Source: Vibrio sp. S17_S38 (GTDB lineage Bacteria; Pseudomonadota; Gammaproteobacteria; Enterobacterales; Vibrionaceae). Taken from it: a stretch of DNA of 64,000 bases. The notes under the pieces are model-generated. The model had not been told where the DNA came from and searched no databases. It saw only the letters and a program-made list of their open reading frames with translations. The DNA lies in contig NZ_JAAUWW010000001.1 of assembly GCF_014694375.1 (NCBI RefSeq), positions 1 to 64,000 of the forward strand, read 5' to 3'. How positions within the stretch are numbered: position 1 is the first letter of the stretch; each line of letters begins with the position of its first letter. Positions 52,038-62,904 of the stretch are shown in pieces. Made by a program: the position numbers and the translations under genes.

Positions 52038-52904
52038 TTATTGTTGACTTCTTAATGCATCGATACGTTTATCAAGTGGCGGATGACTCATCAGTAATTC
52101 CATCATCGTACGCTTACCATTGATACCGAACGCCATCATCGAGCCTTCAAGTTGCGGTTCATGGCTCATCTTCAAACGCTCTAAAGCTGCAATCATCTTT
52201 TCTTTTCCGACTAATTGCGCTGCACCTGCGTCCGCATGAAATTCACGGTGGCGACTGTACCACATTGTAATAAAGCTAGCTAAGAAGCCAAATACTAATT
52301 CCAATACCATTGAAATGATGAAATAACTCATCATATTAGAACCACCGCCTTCTTCGCTATTACGAGAACTCAACATATTAGCAATCATACGAGATAAAAA
52401 GATAACGAACGTATTCACGACACCCTGCATAAGCGTCATGGTCACCATATCACCGTTGGCAATATGACTCATTTCATGTGCTAATACGGCCTCTGCTTCT
52501 TCTCGGGTCATGTTGTGTAACAAGCCGGTTGAAACCGCGACTAACGAGTCATCTTTTTTAGCACCTGTCGCAAACGCATTAATGTCGGGTGAATCATAAA
52601 TAGCTACTGTTGGCATTCCAACCCCAACCTGTTGTGCCTGACGACTAACCGTTTGAATTAACCAATGCTCAGTTTCGTTACGTGGCTGTTCAATAACTTG
52701 CCCACCCACTGATCGTAATGCCATTTTTTTCGACATTAGCAAAGAGATAAATGAACCACCAAAACCAAATATAGCGGCCATGACTAATAAGCCCGACAAA
52801 CTACCTGGTTGCATTCCCGTTACGGCATATACAATATTTAGAACAACACTTAAAACTAACACTACTGCTAAGTTGGTTGCTAAAAATAACATCACTCGCT
52901 TCAT
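52038..52904 (-). CDS. htpX: Membrane zinc protease HtpX
   Basis: Stress protease that degrades damaged membrane proteins. 288 residues: four membrane segments (about 5-25, 35-55, 157-178, 195-215) and the zinc motif [11 protein letters not shown] (about residues 140-150), with the third ligand in [11 protein letters not shown]. Length and layout are as in E. coli HtpX. Confidence 0.97.
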   Translation of the reverse strand: MKRVMLFLATNLAVVLVLSVVLNIVYAVTGMQPGSLSGLLVMAAIFGFGGSFISLLMSKKMALRSVGGQVIEQPRNETEHWLIQTVSRQAQQVGVGMPTVAIYDSPDINAFATGAKKDDSLVAVSTGLLHNMTREEAEAVLAHEMSHIANGDMVTMTLMQGVVNTFVIFLSRMIANMLSSRNSEEGGGSNMMSYFIISMVLELVFGFLASFITMWYSRHREFHADAGAAQLVGKEKMIAALERLKMSHEPQLEGSMMAFGINGKRTMMELLMSHPPLDKRIDALRSQQ

Positions 52905-53154
52905 TTTTGTCTCCGTAATAAGAAGCTATCGTTTATAGCTATACATAATCGTAGATTTTCACATGTAGGTTAAGTGTTAAATTGAAACATTTAATGTCTC
53001 TATTTACTTTAATGATAAACACCTGCGCATTCATTACCTTAACATCACAGCAACAACGGTGATTATTTTGGCTTTAGACTTTGGTCGTATTGCTCTTTTA
53101 TTCTAAGCAGCTTACTTTGTAAACAAATAAGATCAATAAATAGGAACGAGAACA

Positions 53155-53307
53155 ATGGCAGAGAAAGCAAACTACCAGATGGCGATTGATTTATTATCTT
53201 GCCACTTAGGGCTTTCGGAAGAAGAAGCAAAAGAACATTTAGGTATTAACGACAAAAAAGAAGAAGAAGCTAAAGTGGTTATTCCTGGTATCTATTTAAA
53301 AAAATAA
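53155..53307 (+). CDS. Small 50-residue protein of unknown function
   Basis: Starts MAEKANYQMAIDLLSCHLGL, then a helical, acidic and lysine-rich middle (EEEAKEHLGINDKKEEE) and ends VVIPGIYLKK. AGGAA lies nine bases before the ATG, and a strong terminator follows. The codons are well chosen, which suggests a real gene. I do not recognise the family. It stands between htpX and bioD, reading opposite to both. Confidence 0.6.
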   Translation: MAEKANYQMAIDLLSCHLGLSEEEAKEHLGINDKKEEEAKVVIPGIYLKK

Positions 53308-53347
53308 TACCTCACTTAAGGCCCTGTCTATATACAAAGTTAATAGC

Positions 53348-53380
53348 AAAAACGCTGCTCTATTTAGAGCAGCGTTTCTT
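53348..53380. terminator. Bidirectional terminator between the small gene and bioD
   Basis: AAACGCTGCTCT and AGAGCAGCGTTT form a 12-base perfect stem around a four-base loop, with T/A-rich tails on both sides. Confidence 0.82.
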
Positions 53381-53413
53381 TATGTAACGAATATCCTTTA
53401 AACCAACAATCGA

Positions 53414-54094
53414 TTATTCTAGCAAACTAGATACATCTAAATACTTATTCGCATCTTTACGTTTTGAGCCAAGTAAGTATGGAATTTCACCTAATTTTGG
53501 CGCTTTTATTTTTAATTCCAACATACGAATAATCTCCGCGTAATGCTCGGTGCCTGGATTAATTCTATTGGCAACCCAACCAACCACTTCTAAACCATCA
53601 CTTTCAATCGCTTCGACTGTTAATATAGCATGGCTCAAACAACCTAGTTTTACACCCACAACAAGAATGACGGGTAATTTTTCTTGTTGAACCCACGTTG
53701 ATAAATATTCGTGTTCAGATATAGGTACTCGCCACCCACCAGCGCCTTCAACAACAACAATATCGGCTGCTGATTTATGCTGAGTAAGTGTCAATGAGAG
53801 TGTGTCAAATTCAATCACAACACCCTCTGTTCGCGCGGCAAAATGCGGGGATGCGGGCATCGTTAAAGTGTATGGATTCACCACGTCATACTCTAACTCA
53901 ATGGTTGATGCTGATTGTAAGTGGAGTGCATCTGAGTTTCTCATGCCTTGATCTGTCATTTCAGAACCAGAAGCCACTGGCTTATAACCTGATGTTGAAA
54001 GCCCTTGTTCTGAAAAAGCACGTAATAACGCCTGAGATACCATAGTTTTACCGACATCGGTATCCGTGCCGGCAATAAATACTGAATTAATCAT
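53414..54094 (-). CDS. bioD: Dethiobiotin synthetase
   Basis: ATP-dependent carboxylation of 7,8-diaminopelargonate to dethiobiotin. Starting at [17 protein letters not shown] gives 226 residues, with P-loop GTDTDVGKT, Lys and Glu in the YKPVASGSE and [10 protein letters not shown] blocks. Its ATG overlaps the TGA of bioC (ATGA), so they are translationally coupled. Confidence 0.97.
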   Translation of the reverse strand: MINSVFIAGTDTDVGKTMVSQALLRAFSEQGLSTSGYKPVASGSEMTDQGMRNSDALHLQSASTIELEYDVVNPYTLTMPASPHFAARTEGVVIEFDTLSLTLTQHKSAADIVVVEGAGGWRVPISEHEYLSTWVQQEKLPVILVVGVKLGCLSHAILTVEAIESDGLEVVGWVANRINPGTEHYAEIIRMLELKIKAPKLGEIPYLLGSKRKDANKYLDVSSLLE

Positions 54095-54903
54095 TTTACA
54101 ATAAGTCCTAAGCAAACTTGATAGGTCGCAGGAAACTGACCTAATGGATTACAATATTGTCGATATGCTTGTTCGACATCCAGTAATGAGCGACGCTTGG
54201 TTAAGCCTGAAGCTCTTCCAGAAACATGCGTCGCGCCAATTCCTTTTAAATCTTTCATTAATTCAAAAGCAGAAGCATACCAAACTTGAATTTTAATTGA
54301 GTCTACGTGATAGGATTTGATAGGTGATTGAGCTAACGCAAAGTTTATCTCATCACGTAGATGAAATTTATTCACATGTTGATTTGCATCAACTTGAGCC
54401 CATGATTGTTGTAGTTCATACAAAGATCCATCAAGAAGGGAGGAAAAATAAAACTGACCTTCCGGTATTAATAAATTCATGACAGTTTTAAATAAACGAG
54501 TTAAATCACGACACCATTGAATCGCCAGACTGGAAAATACAATATCAAAGCTATTGTTTTCAAATGGCGGTATTTCAGCATCACCTTGTTGATATGAAAC
54601 CGAGAGCGAGACACAGCGTTTGCGGCATTGCTCTAGCATCGAATCAGATAAATCAAATGCGGTCACTTTTGCCCCGCGCTGGGCTAATTGCTCAGTGAAA
54701 TAGCCAGTTCCACAGCCTAAATCTAATACCGATAATCCGGTGAGATCTTGAGGTAATTTATCCATCAGTCTTTGGCCAACATCTCGTTGAAATGCCGCAT
54801 GTTGATCATAGGTACTCGCGGCTTTGCTAAATGCTTGCGCGATCGCTTGTTTATCTATGAAACTTTGTTCAACTTTTGGTAATAACATCGTTGAGGTCTG
54901 CAT
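54091..54903 (-). CDS. bioC: Malonyl-[acyl-carrier protein] O-methyltransferase
   Basis: Masks malonyl-ACP as a methyl ester to start the pimelate branch. 270 residues with the SAM motif [21 protein letters not shown] and the [21 protein letters not shown]-terminus of BioC. The ATG of bioC shares one base with the bioF stop (TAATG). Confidence 0.95.
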   Translation of the reverse strand: MQTSTMLLPKVEQSFIDKQAIAQAFSKAASTYDQHAAFQRDVGQRLMDKLPQDLTGLSVLDLGCGTGYFTEQLAQRGAKVTAFDLSDSMLEQCRKRCVSLSVSYQQGDAEIPPFENNSFDIVFSSLAIQWCRDLTRLFKTVMNLLIPEGQFYFSSLLDGSLYELQQSWAQVDANQHVNKFHLRDEINFALAQSPIKSYHVDSIKIQVWYASAFELMKDLKGIGATHVSGRASGLTKRRSLLDVEQAYRQYCNPLGQFPATYQVCLGLIVK

Positions 54904-56090
54904 TACACTGCCTCACTAGTTGTATATTGGTCAGAAATTTCAACGACCTCAGAGAGTAATGTAGTTAATTGCATGACTTGTTCAGCACTATGATTCGCGG
55001 TTAGTGTTATGCGTAAGCGAGCACTATTTTTCGCTACTGTCGGTGGACGGATCGCGCCAACCCAAAAACCGTATTGCTTCAACTGTTCAGAGAAATGCAT
55101 AACCTTATCATTCGATCCACAGATAAAAGGTTTAATTGTAGTTTTAGTCGCGACATATCCAGCTATATTATCTAACCCTTCTTGGTAATAACCATTGAGA
55201 TCTTGAAGCTTATCTCGACGCCACTGCTGCGTTTGGATCATCTCAATCGCATGAGATAGTGCGAATGCTTGTGATGGTGGGATCGCTGTAGAATAAACAT
55301 GGTGACGTGAAAACTGAGTCAGATAATCCCCCGAATTACGGTCACATAAAATGGCTGCACCCGATAAACCAAATGCTTTGCCAAAGGTAACAACCAGAAT
55401 ATTAGGTTTAATGCTCATTGCAGCACAACTTCCTGCGCCGGCATCTCCTAACACTCCAATCCCATGAGCATCATCGACCGCAAGCCATGATTGATGATTA
55501 AGGCAGGCTTGATGAATAGCCGCTAAATCAGATTGATCACCATCCATGCTAAATACGCCTTCCGTTACCACCAATCTGGATTTACGGTCATTCGCAGCCT
55601 TTTGTAATTGTTGATTAAGTTGATTCACGTCATTATGTTTAAAACGAATCATCTCTGCCGCAGATAATAAACCAGCCTCAATTAATGAAGCGTGATTGAG
55701 CTTATCTTGAATCAATACATCGCCTGATTGCAGTAAAGTAAACAGCATGGCTTGATTGGCACTGAAGCCCGAACTAAATAAAACCGCCCTTTCAAATCCG
55801 AGCCATTCACATAACTTGGATTCTAAGTTGGCATGTGCAGAACTAAAGCCAGTGACTAAAGGAGACGCTCCACTTCCGCACCCATACTTTGCTAAACCTT
55901 GTTGCCATGCTTGGCGTAATTCAGGGTCTTGAGCCAAACCTAAATAATCATTACTCGAAAAGTTCACAAATGATTGCTGTTTATCATTCATTAACTGCGC
56001 GTTCCTTCCCATATTAACAGCATGTAAACTACGGGATAATCCTGCTTGTTGTCGCCCTTGCAGCTGCTGAGCTATTCGTTGTTCAAACAT
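54903..56090 (-). CDS. bioF: 8-amino-7-oxononanoate synthase
   Basis: PLP enzyme joining pimeloyl-ACP/CoA with alanine. 395 residues: NFSSNDYLGLAQDPEL at the N-terminus, DDAHGIGVLGDAG and the PLP lysine in VVTFGKAFGLSGAAIL. Length is as in E. coli. Eleven bases downstream of bioB. Confidence 0.97.
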   Translation of the reverse strand: MFEQRIAQQLQGRQQAGLSRSLHAVNMGRNAQLMNDKQQSFVNFSSNDYLGLAQDPELRQAWQQGLAKYGCGSGASPLVTGFSSAHANLESKLCEWLGFERAVLFSSGFSANQAMLFTLLQSGDVLIQDKLNHASLIEAGLLSAAEMIRFKHNDVNQLNQQLQKAANDRKSRLVVTEGVFSMDGDQSDLAAIHQACLNHQSWLAVDDAHGIGVLGDAGAGSCAAMSIKPNILVVTFGKAFGLSGAAILCDRNSGDYLTQFSRHHVYSTAIPPSQAFALSHAIEMIQTQQWRRDKLQDLNGYYQEGLDNIAGYVATKTTIKPFICGSNDKVMHFSEQLKQYGFWVGAIRPPTVAKNSARLRITLTANHSAEQVMQLTTLLSEVVEISDQYTTSEAV

Positions 56091-56101
56091 AATTTCAGAC
56101 C

Positions 56102-57148
56102 TTATGCTTGATAGAAAATATCATCTGCTGTCGGTCGAGCCACAACTTGTTCGATTACTTGATCCAACAAATCATTCTCTTGAACATCATCTGGTTTTTG
56201 ATGGATTTGTTGACGGTTGATCCCTAGTTTTTCAAATAATTGAAGATCGGTATCTTCTTCAGGGTTGGGCGTGGTTAATAGCTTACAACCGTAAAAAATA
56301 GAATTAGCACCCGCCATAAAGCACAAAGCTTGCATCTGTTCATTCATATTTTCACGTCCAGCAGAGAGACGAACTGCCGATTGAGGCATCATAATCCGTG
56401 CAATTGCAATTAAGCGGATAAAATCGAACGGTTCAACATCCTCAACATTTTCCATTGGTGTGCCTTTAACCTTCACCAACATATTAATGGGTACACTTTC
56501 TGGTTGAGTTGGTAAGTTCGCAAGCTCAACTAATAAACCGGCACGATCAGAAACACTTTCTCCCATTCCAATAATGCCACCAGAACAAATTTTCATTCCC
56601 GCATCACGGACATGAGAAAGGGTGTCTAAGCGATCTTGATAAGTTCTAGTGGTGATTATTTTGCCGTAAAACTCAGGAGAAGTGTCCAAGTTATGATTGT
56701 AATAATCTAAACCTGCATTAGAAAGCTGAGTGGCTTGATCTGGCGTTAACATGCCAAGCGTCATGCACGTTTCCAAACCTAAATCTTTCACACCTTTAAT
56801 CATGTCAGTTAAATATGGCATATCTCTTTGCTTGGGATTCTTCCAAGCAGCTCCCATACAAAAGCGTGTTGAACCTGAGTGCTTAGCCTTTTGCGCCGCA
56901 TCCAATACTCGCTCAACTTCCATCAAACGCTCTTTTTCAACATCGGTACGATAATGCGCACTTTGTGGACAATATTTACAATCTTCAGGACAAGCACCCG
57001 TTTTAATCGAAAGTAATGTACTAACTTGCACATGATTGCTCTGTTGATATTGACGATGCACTTGTTGGGCTTCAAACAACAAATCCATAAAAGGTTTATC
57101 GATAAGTGTCTGTACTTGCTGAACACTCCAGTAATGACGAGCTTCCAC
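56102..57148 (-). CDS. bioB: Biotin synthase
   Basis: Radical SAM enzyme inserting sulphur into dethiobiotin. Starting at the GTG before EARHYWSV gives 348 residues and has AAGGA seven bases upstream; this start aligns with V. cholerae BioB. The radical-SAM cysteines are in [12 protein letters not shown] and the second-cluster residues in [10 protein letters not shown] and CMTLGML. First gene of bioBFCD, divergent from bioA. Confidence 0.97.
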   Translation of the reverse strand: MEARHYWSVQQVQTLIDKPFMDLLFEAQQVHRQYQQSNHVQVSTLLSIKTGACPEDCKYCPQSAHYRTDVEKERLMEVERVLDAAQKAKHSGSTRFCMGAAWKNPKQRDMPYLTDMIKGVKDLGLETCMTLGMLTPDQATQLSNAGLDYYNHNLDTSPEFYGKIITTRTYQDRLDTLSHVRDAGMKICSGGIIGMGESVSDRAGLLVELANLPTQPESVPINMLVKVKGTPMENVEDVEPFDFIRLIAIARIMMPQSAVRLSAGRENMNEQMQALCFMAGANSIFYGCKLLTTPNPEEDTDLQLFEKLGINRQQIHQKPDDVQENDLLDQVIEQVVARPTADDIFYQA

Positions 57149-57200
57149 AGTGAGTTCCTTATTATTTTGATGAATGCCATAAACTAGCACTTGTTAAAGC

Positions 57201-57229
57201 TTGGCTAGTCTACTCACAGCGGATACACT
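57201..57229 (+). promoter_or_regulatory. Candidate bioA promoter
   Basis: TTGGCT and TACACT are 17 bases apart (4/6 each). The predicted transcription start falls inside the BirA operator, leaving a leader of about 24 bases before the bioA ATG. Confidence 0.5.
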
Positions 57230-57234
57230 GTCAA
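57207..57234 (-). promoter_or_regulatory. Candidate bioB promoter
   Basis: On the minus strand TTGACA and TAGACT are 16 bases apart (6/6 and 4/6). The -35 overlaps the left arm of the BirA operator, so bound BirA would block it. Confidence 0.6.
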
Positions 57235-57260
57235 CTTTAAATTAATAAACAGGTTTACAA
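57228..57260. promoter_or_regulatory. BirA (biotin repressor) operator
   Basis: An inverted repeat with right arm GGTTTACAA (a perfect match to the BirA half-site) and a degenerate left arm CTGTCAACT, 15 bases between them. It lies between the divergent bioB and bioA genes, covering the bioB -35, and its right arm ends on the first base of the bioA start codon. Confidence 0.82.
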
Positions 57261-58621
57261 TGAGTCGTGAATTAAACAAATCTTCTCGAGTAGACACCGA
57301 GTTTGATCAGCAGCATATCTGGCACCCTTATACTTCGACTATAAATCCTCTACCATGTTACCCAGTGACTCAGGCTAATGGTGTGATAATTCAATTAGAA
57401 GATGGTCAAAATCTAGTGGATGGAATGTCTTCTTGGTGGTCAGCTATACATGGTTATAACCATCCTCAACTCAATCAAGCTGCGCACCAACAAATCGATA
57501 AAATGTCACACATCATGTTTGGTGGCTTAACTCATCAGCCCGCTGTCAGTCTATGCAAAAATATTTTGTCATTAGTACCATCCAACCTTGAGCACGTTTT
57601 TTTAGCCGATTCAGGATCTGTCTCTGTAGAAGTTGCACTAAAAATGGCGCTGCAGTATTGGTATGGCAAAGAATCAACGCAAAGAAGAATGAGTAATACT
57701 CCCTTACGCTCAAAATTCTTAACACTAGAACATGGTTATCATGGTGATACGTTTGCTGCTATGTCAGTGACTGATCCTAATAACTCTATGCATCAGATGT
57801 ATAAGGGTTTTTTACCTGAACATATCTTTGCTAAATCACCCCAAAATTATCAAATCCAAGATGGACAATGGCCCGAGTTTGATCCAAATGATCTTCTCGA
57901 TTTTGAACAGAAGATAGCGTTGTATGGTCAAGAACTAGCCGCGGTTATTTTGGAACCTATCGTGCAAGGGGCGGGTGGTATGAGAATTTATCACCCGCAA
58001 TTCCTACAAGGTGTACGTCAATTATGCGATCAATATGAAATCCTTTTAATTGTTGATGAAATTGCGACTGGGTTTGGGCGTACCGGAAAATTATTTGCTT
58101 GTGAGCATGCCAATATCCAACCTGATATTTTATGTATAGGTAAAGCGCTTACCAGTGGTTATATGACGCTTGCCGCCACCATAGTCAGTAAGAAAGTGGC
58201 TGATTTTGTCTGTAGTAGTGAAGCGGGCTGCTTTATGCATGGCCCAACCTTTATGGCGAACCCTTTAGCATGTGCGGTGGCAACTGCGAGCTTAGATCTG
58301 ATAAAAACCAAAGAATGGAAAAAACAAGTTTTAGATATTGAAACCATATTTTCAGAAAATCTGCCTCAATTTAAATCCTATGCTAGGGTCAAATCAGTGC
58401 GTTGGCTTGGTGCTATTGGAATAGTAGAAACACATGTACCAGTCAATATGGAAGTCATCCAAGCGCACTTTGTAAAACATGGTGTCTGGATACGGCCATT
58501 TGGCAGGTTGATTTATATTATGCCGCCTTATATCTCAAAATCAGAACATATTGGACTGTTACTTAACGTCATTGGAAGTGCATTAGAGAAAGATGACTGT
58601 TTTTTAACGACAGAAAATTGA
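57260..58621 (+). CDS. bioA: Adenosylmethionine-8-amino-7-oxononanoate aminotransferase
   Basis: PLP enzyme that uses SAM as amino donor to make 7,8-diaminopelargonate. 453 residues: HIWHPYTSTINPLP, GMSSWWSAIHGYNHP, ADSGSVSVEVALKMA, DEIATGFGRTGKLFACEHA and the PLP lysine in CIGKALTSGYMTL. Normal length is about 425-430, so the N-terminus may be slightly extended. Divergent from bioB over a BirA operator that contains its ribosome site. Confidence 0.96.
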   Translation: MSRELNKSSRVDTEFDQQHIWHPYTSTINPLPCYPVTQANGVIIQLEDGQNLVDGMSSWWSAIHGYNHPQLNQAAHQQIDKMSHIMFGGLTHQPAVSLCKNILSLVPSNLEHVFLADSGSVSVEVALKMALQYWYGKESTQRRMSNTPLRSKFLTLEHGYHGDTFAAMSVTDPNNSMHQMYKGFLPEHIFAKSPQNYQIQDGQWPEFDPNDLLDFEQKIALYGQELAAVILEPIVQGAGGMRIYHPQFLQGVRQLCDQYEILLIVDEIATGFGRTGKLFACEHANIQPDILCIGKALTSGYMTLAATIVSKKVADFVCSSEAGCFMHGPTFMANPLACAVATASLDLIKTKEWKKQVLDIETIFSENLPQFKSYARVKSVRWLGAIGIVETHVPVNMEVIQAHFVKHGVWIRPFGRLIYIMPPYISKSEHIGLLLNVIGSALEKDDCFLTTEN

Positions 58622-58711
58622 CAAAGAAGCTTGGCATATCGCGCATGTCGGGTAATCTTTATGCTAGAATTTAGTCAGTTTTATTATAATGACATCAAAA
58701 GGTTTCCCACT

Positions 58712-59305
58712 ATGTTCAAATGGCTAGTAGTCGCTTTATTTTCTTGTTCCTTTTCCGCCATTGCGGCTGAAAAAGTTCAACCTGTCAGTACAGTTACAGC
58801 GAAAGATATTGAAGTAGCCACACATGTAAAGAATGGTAGCTTGATTCTCGGCGAGGTCGAATGGATATATATCGCCGCCATAAATCATAACGTCAAAGCA
58901 CGTATTGATACTGGTGCAACCACCTCTTCTATCAGTGCAATTGATATCCGGACTTATAAGAAAAATGGTAAGTCGATGGTCGATTTTAAACTATCACACG
59001 ATGACGAGACCTCGAAACAGTTCACTATGCCGGTGAAACGTTGGGTAGAAGTCAAACAAGCGAGTACAAGTAAAGCATCCGAATCTCGCCCTGTAGTGAC
59101 TATCGACATTCAAATTGGTGACTATAAAACCAAATCTGATTTTACTTTAGTCGATCGTAACCAATTAGAATTCCCAGTATTAATTGGGCGCACTTTTATT
59201 GATAATGAGGCTATTGTAGATGTCTCTCATTCCTACATTCAGCCTAAAGTGAAGCTTGTAGAAGAAACTAAGACCGCAGAAAAAGCTGAACCTACAGAGA
59301 AATAA
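58712..59305 (+). CDS. Secreted retropepsin-like protease family protein (second copy)
   Basis: 197 residues from the ATG that yields a good signal peptide (cleavage at AIAA|EKV). From about 40 to 180 it is a retropepsin-like domain with ARIDTGATTSS (Asp66) and the FPVLIGRTFIDNEAIVDVSHSYIQP end block. It matches the lipoprotein at 23459-24235 in domain but lacks a lipobox and coiled coil, and no ATP-grasp or transglutaminase gene is beside it. A longer in-frame ORF starts earlier but gives no signal. Acid-rich tail. The substrate is unknown. Confidence 0.83.
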   Translation: MFKWLVVALFSCSFSAIAAEKVQPVSTVTAKDIEVATHVKNGSLILGEVEWIYIAAINHNVKARIDTGATTSSISAIDIRTYKKNGKSMVDFKLSHDDETSKQFTMPVKRWVEVKQASTSKASESRPVVTIDIQIGDYKTKSDFTLVDRNQLEFPVLIGRTFIDNEAIVDVSHSYIQPKVKLVEETKTAEKAEPTEK

Positions 59306-59335
59306 GCTTCCTTTAAATCTTAATTGGATGATATT

Positions 59336-59368
59336 AAAAAACCGAAGCAGATTATGCTTCGGTTTTTA
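59336..59368. terminator. Bidirectional terminator between retropepsin and serS
   Basis: AAAAACCGAAGCA pairs with TGCTTCGGTTTTT around five bases, with T-runs on both strands. Confidence 0.85.
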
Positions 59369-59401
59369 TTTTAACTTACTCAATAAGCATGTCAGCTAAT
59401 C

Positions 59402-60757
<1,356 letters not shown>

Positions 60758-60803
60758 TTATGAGGAAAATAAAATTACTGGTTAAAACGATACCCAAAAA
60801 GCA

Positions 60804-62153
60804 CTACTTTTGATAGCGCTTTTGTGAGCTTTTTTCATCTAAATCAGCCAAATATTCTAGCTTGTCGCCTATTTTTGCTTCTAAGCCTCGATTGGTTGGC
60901 TGATAGTAACGAGTTTGCGCCATTTCAGGAGGGAAATAACTCTCACCTGCCGCGTAAGCACCCGGCTCATCATGAGCATAACGATATTCTACGCCGTAGC
61001 CTAAATCTTTCATTAGGCTCGTTGGCGCATTGCGTAAATGCAAAGGAACATCGTATTCAGGTTGATTATGGGCATCTTGCAGAGCTTGCTTCCAAGCCGT
61101 GTAAACTGCATTACTTTTAGGCGCGCAGGCTAAATATACAATCGCTTGAGCAATCGCGCGCTCCCCTTCCGCGGGCCCGATTCGCGTAAAGCAATCCCAT
61201 GCAGAAATAGCAATTTGCATCGCTCTTGGATCGGCATTCCCAATATCTTCAGAGGCAATAGCAAGTAATCGACGAACTATATATAAAGGGTCACAACCTG
61301 CCGCAATCATACGAGCCGACCAATACAAAGCAGCATCGGGGTTCGAACCACGAATCGATTTATGCACTGCAGAAATTAAGTCATACCACATATCACCTTT
61401 ATTATCGAAGCGGGCAATTTTTTCTCCTGCAACTTCAGCAAGTAATGCCAAAGTGATAATTTTGATACCTTTTTCGTTTTCTTCCGCAAGATCATAAATT
61501 AACTCAAGATAATTTAACGACATGCGAGCATCGCCATTCACAAGATCGACCAATCTTTCTAATATTTCATCTTCAAATTGCGCAGCAATATTACCTAAAC
61601 CCCGCTCTGGATCTTCGATTGCTTGGTTGAGAACGTTTAAAATATCAGCAGAATCTAGCGCGGTTAACTTGTAAACTCTTGCACGAGACAACAATGCATT
61701 ATTTAATTCAAAGGAAGGATTTTCAGTCGTTGCACCAATAAAAGTAATGGTGCCATCTTCAATATGAGGAAGAAATGCATCTTGCTGGCTTTTATTAAAG
61801 CGATGCACCTCATCCACAAATAAAATCGTTTTACGCCCTGATAGCTTATGTTCACGCGCTTTTTCAATCGCAAGGCGAATATCTTTAACGCCTGAAGTTA
61901 CTGCAGAAAGACGTTCAACTTCTGCATTGGCATAGTTCGCCGCCACTTCAGCAAGAGTCGTTTTACCTGTTCCGGGTGGGCCCCATAGAATCATAGAATG
62001 AATATGCCCAGCTTCTAAAGCTCGGCGAAGCGGCTTATTAGACCCAAGAATATGTTGTTGTCCACAATATTGCTCGACTGTCATTGGGCGCATACGCGCC
62101 GCTAGCGGACGAAAATCATCATCCGAAGTAAAGTCCAAACTAAAATTGCTCAT
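60804..62153 (-). CDS. rarA: Replication-associated recombination protein RarA (MgsA)
   Basis: AAA+ ATPase acting at stalled forks, related to clamp loaders. 449 residues: [22 protein letters not shown], Walker [13 protein letters not shown], Walker [20 protein letters not shown], sensor [12 protein letters not shown], and the C-terminal tetramerisation region. Between lolA and serS. Confidence 0.97.
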   Translation of the reverse strand: MSNFSLDFTSDDDFRPLAARMRPMTVEQYCGQQHILGSNKPLRRALEAGHIHSMILWGPPGTGKTTLAEVAANYANAEVERLSAVTSGVKDIRLAIEKAREHKLSGRKTILFVDEVHRFNKSQQDAFLPHIEDGTITFIGATTENPSFELNNALLSRARVYKLTALDSADILNVLNQAIEDPERGLGNIAAQFEDEILERLVDLVNGDARMSLNYLELIYDLAEENEKGIKIITLALLAEVAGEKIARFDNKGDMWYDLISAVHKSIRGSNPDAALYWSARMIAAGCDPLYIVRRLLAIASEDIGNADPRAMQIAISAWDCFTRIGPAEGERAIAQAIVYLACAPKSNAVYTAWKQALQDAHNQPEYDVPLHLRNAPTSLMKDLGYGVEYRYAHDEPGAYAAGESYFPPEMAQTRYYQPTNRGLEAKIGDKLEYLADLDEKSSQKRYQK

Positions 62154-62224
62154 AATCTTAGGATATCCACTTTGTTACGTTGCATTACTTCATTTGTACT
62201 TCAAGCCGTTATTAATGCTTGAGC

Positions 62225-62839
62225 TTAACGCTGGTCATCAACCTCTACACCTTTCGGAACTTGAAAAGTAAAACGAGATTTACTTGGTATTTGAAGTTTA
62301 ACGTTTTTAAATACAAATTCACTTGTTTGTCCATCTTGCTCAATAACATTAAACGCTTTTACTACGCCATTGTTATCAATTTGAATTTGAAATGTCCCAA
62401 CAGTGGTATCTGATGCTGTTGGTTTCAAAGTGAAAGTATCTTTATTCTGAGTCACATTATATTGCGCCCAATCACTGGCTTTACTCCGTGTAAGCAAAAC
62501 AAAAGGCGTTTGTGCTGTCGCTTGTTCTTGGCTCAAAATTGTCACTTGAGAAACAAACGGGCTGTAATACCACACACTATTCCCATCAGAAACTAATAGA
62601 GTCTCATCTGGTGTTTTAGTTTCCCATCGAAATAAACTTGGACGAGAAACTTCAGCGCTACCTTTGCCTTCCATCAGTATTTCGCCTTCAGGGCTGGTCA
62701 CTGTTTGAGTAAAATCACTGCTGAATCCATCATTTAAACTCAAGCGAGAACTAAGCTCATTCTTACCATTAGCAAAAGCTCCGGAGCTCAACAAACTTGT
62801 CACTGTCGTAAATAAAAATACGCTAAACCATTTTTTCAT
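62225..62839 (-). CDS. lolA: Outer-membrane lipoprotein carrier protein LolA
   Basis: Periplasmic carrier that takes lipoproteins such as Pal from LolCDE to LolB. 204 residues: signal peptide cut after Ala-Phe-Ala (about residue 23), then the unclosed beta barrel with [32 protein letters not shown] and the [10 protein letters not shown] strand. Between ftsK and rarA, as in other gammaproteobacteria. Confidence 0.95.
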   Translation of the reverse strand: MKKWFSVFLFTTVTSLLSSGAFANGKNELSSRLSLNDGFSSDFTQTVTSPEGEILMEGKGSAEVSRPSLFRWETKTPDETLLVSDGNSVWYYSPFVSQVTILSQEQATAQTPFVLLTRSKASDWAQYNVTQNKDTFTLKPTASDTTVGTFQIQIDNNGVVKAFNVIEQDGQTSEFVFKNVKLQIPSKSRFTFQVPKGVEVDDQR

Positions 62840-62904
62840 TGTTAAATCCTTTGTGTCTAACAGTACTTGAAGCTAGATTTATAAGGCCAAGTACAAAGGT
62901 TATA

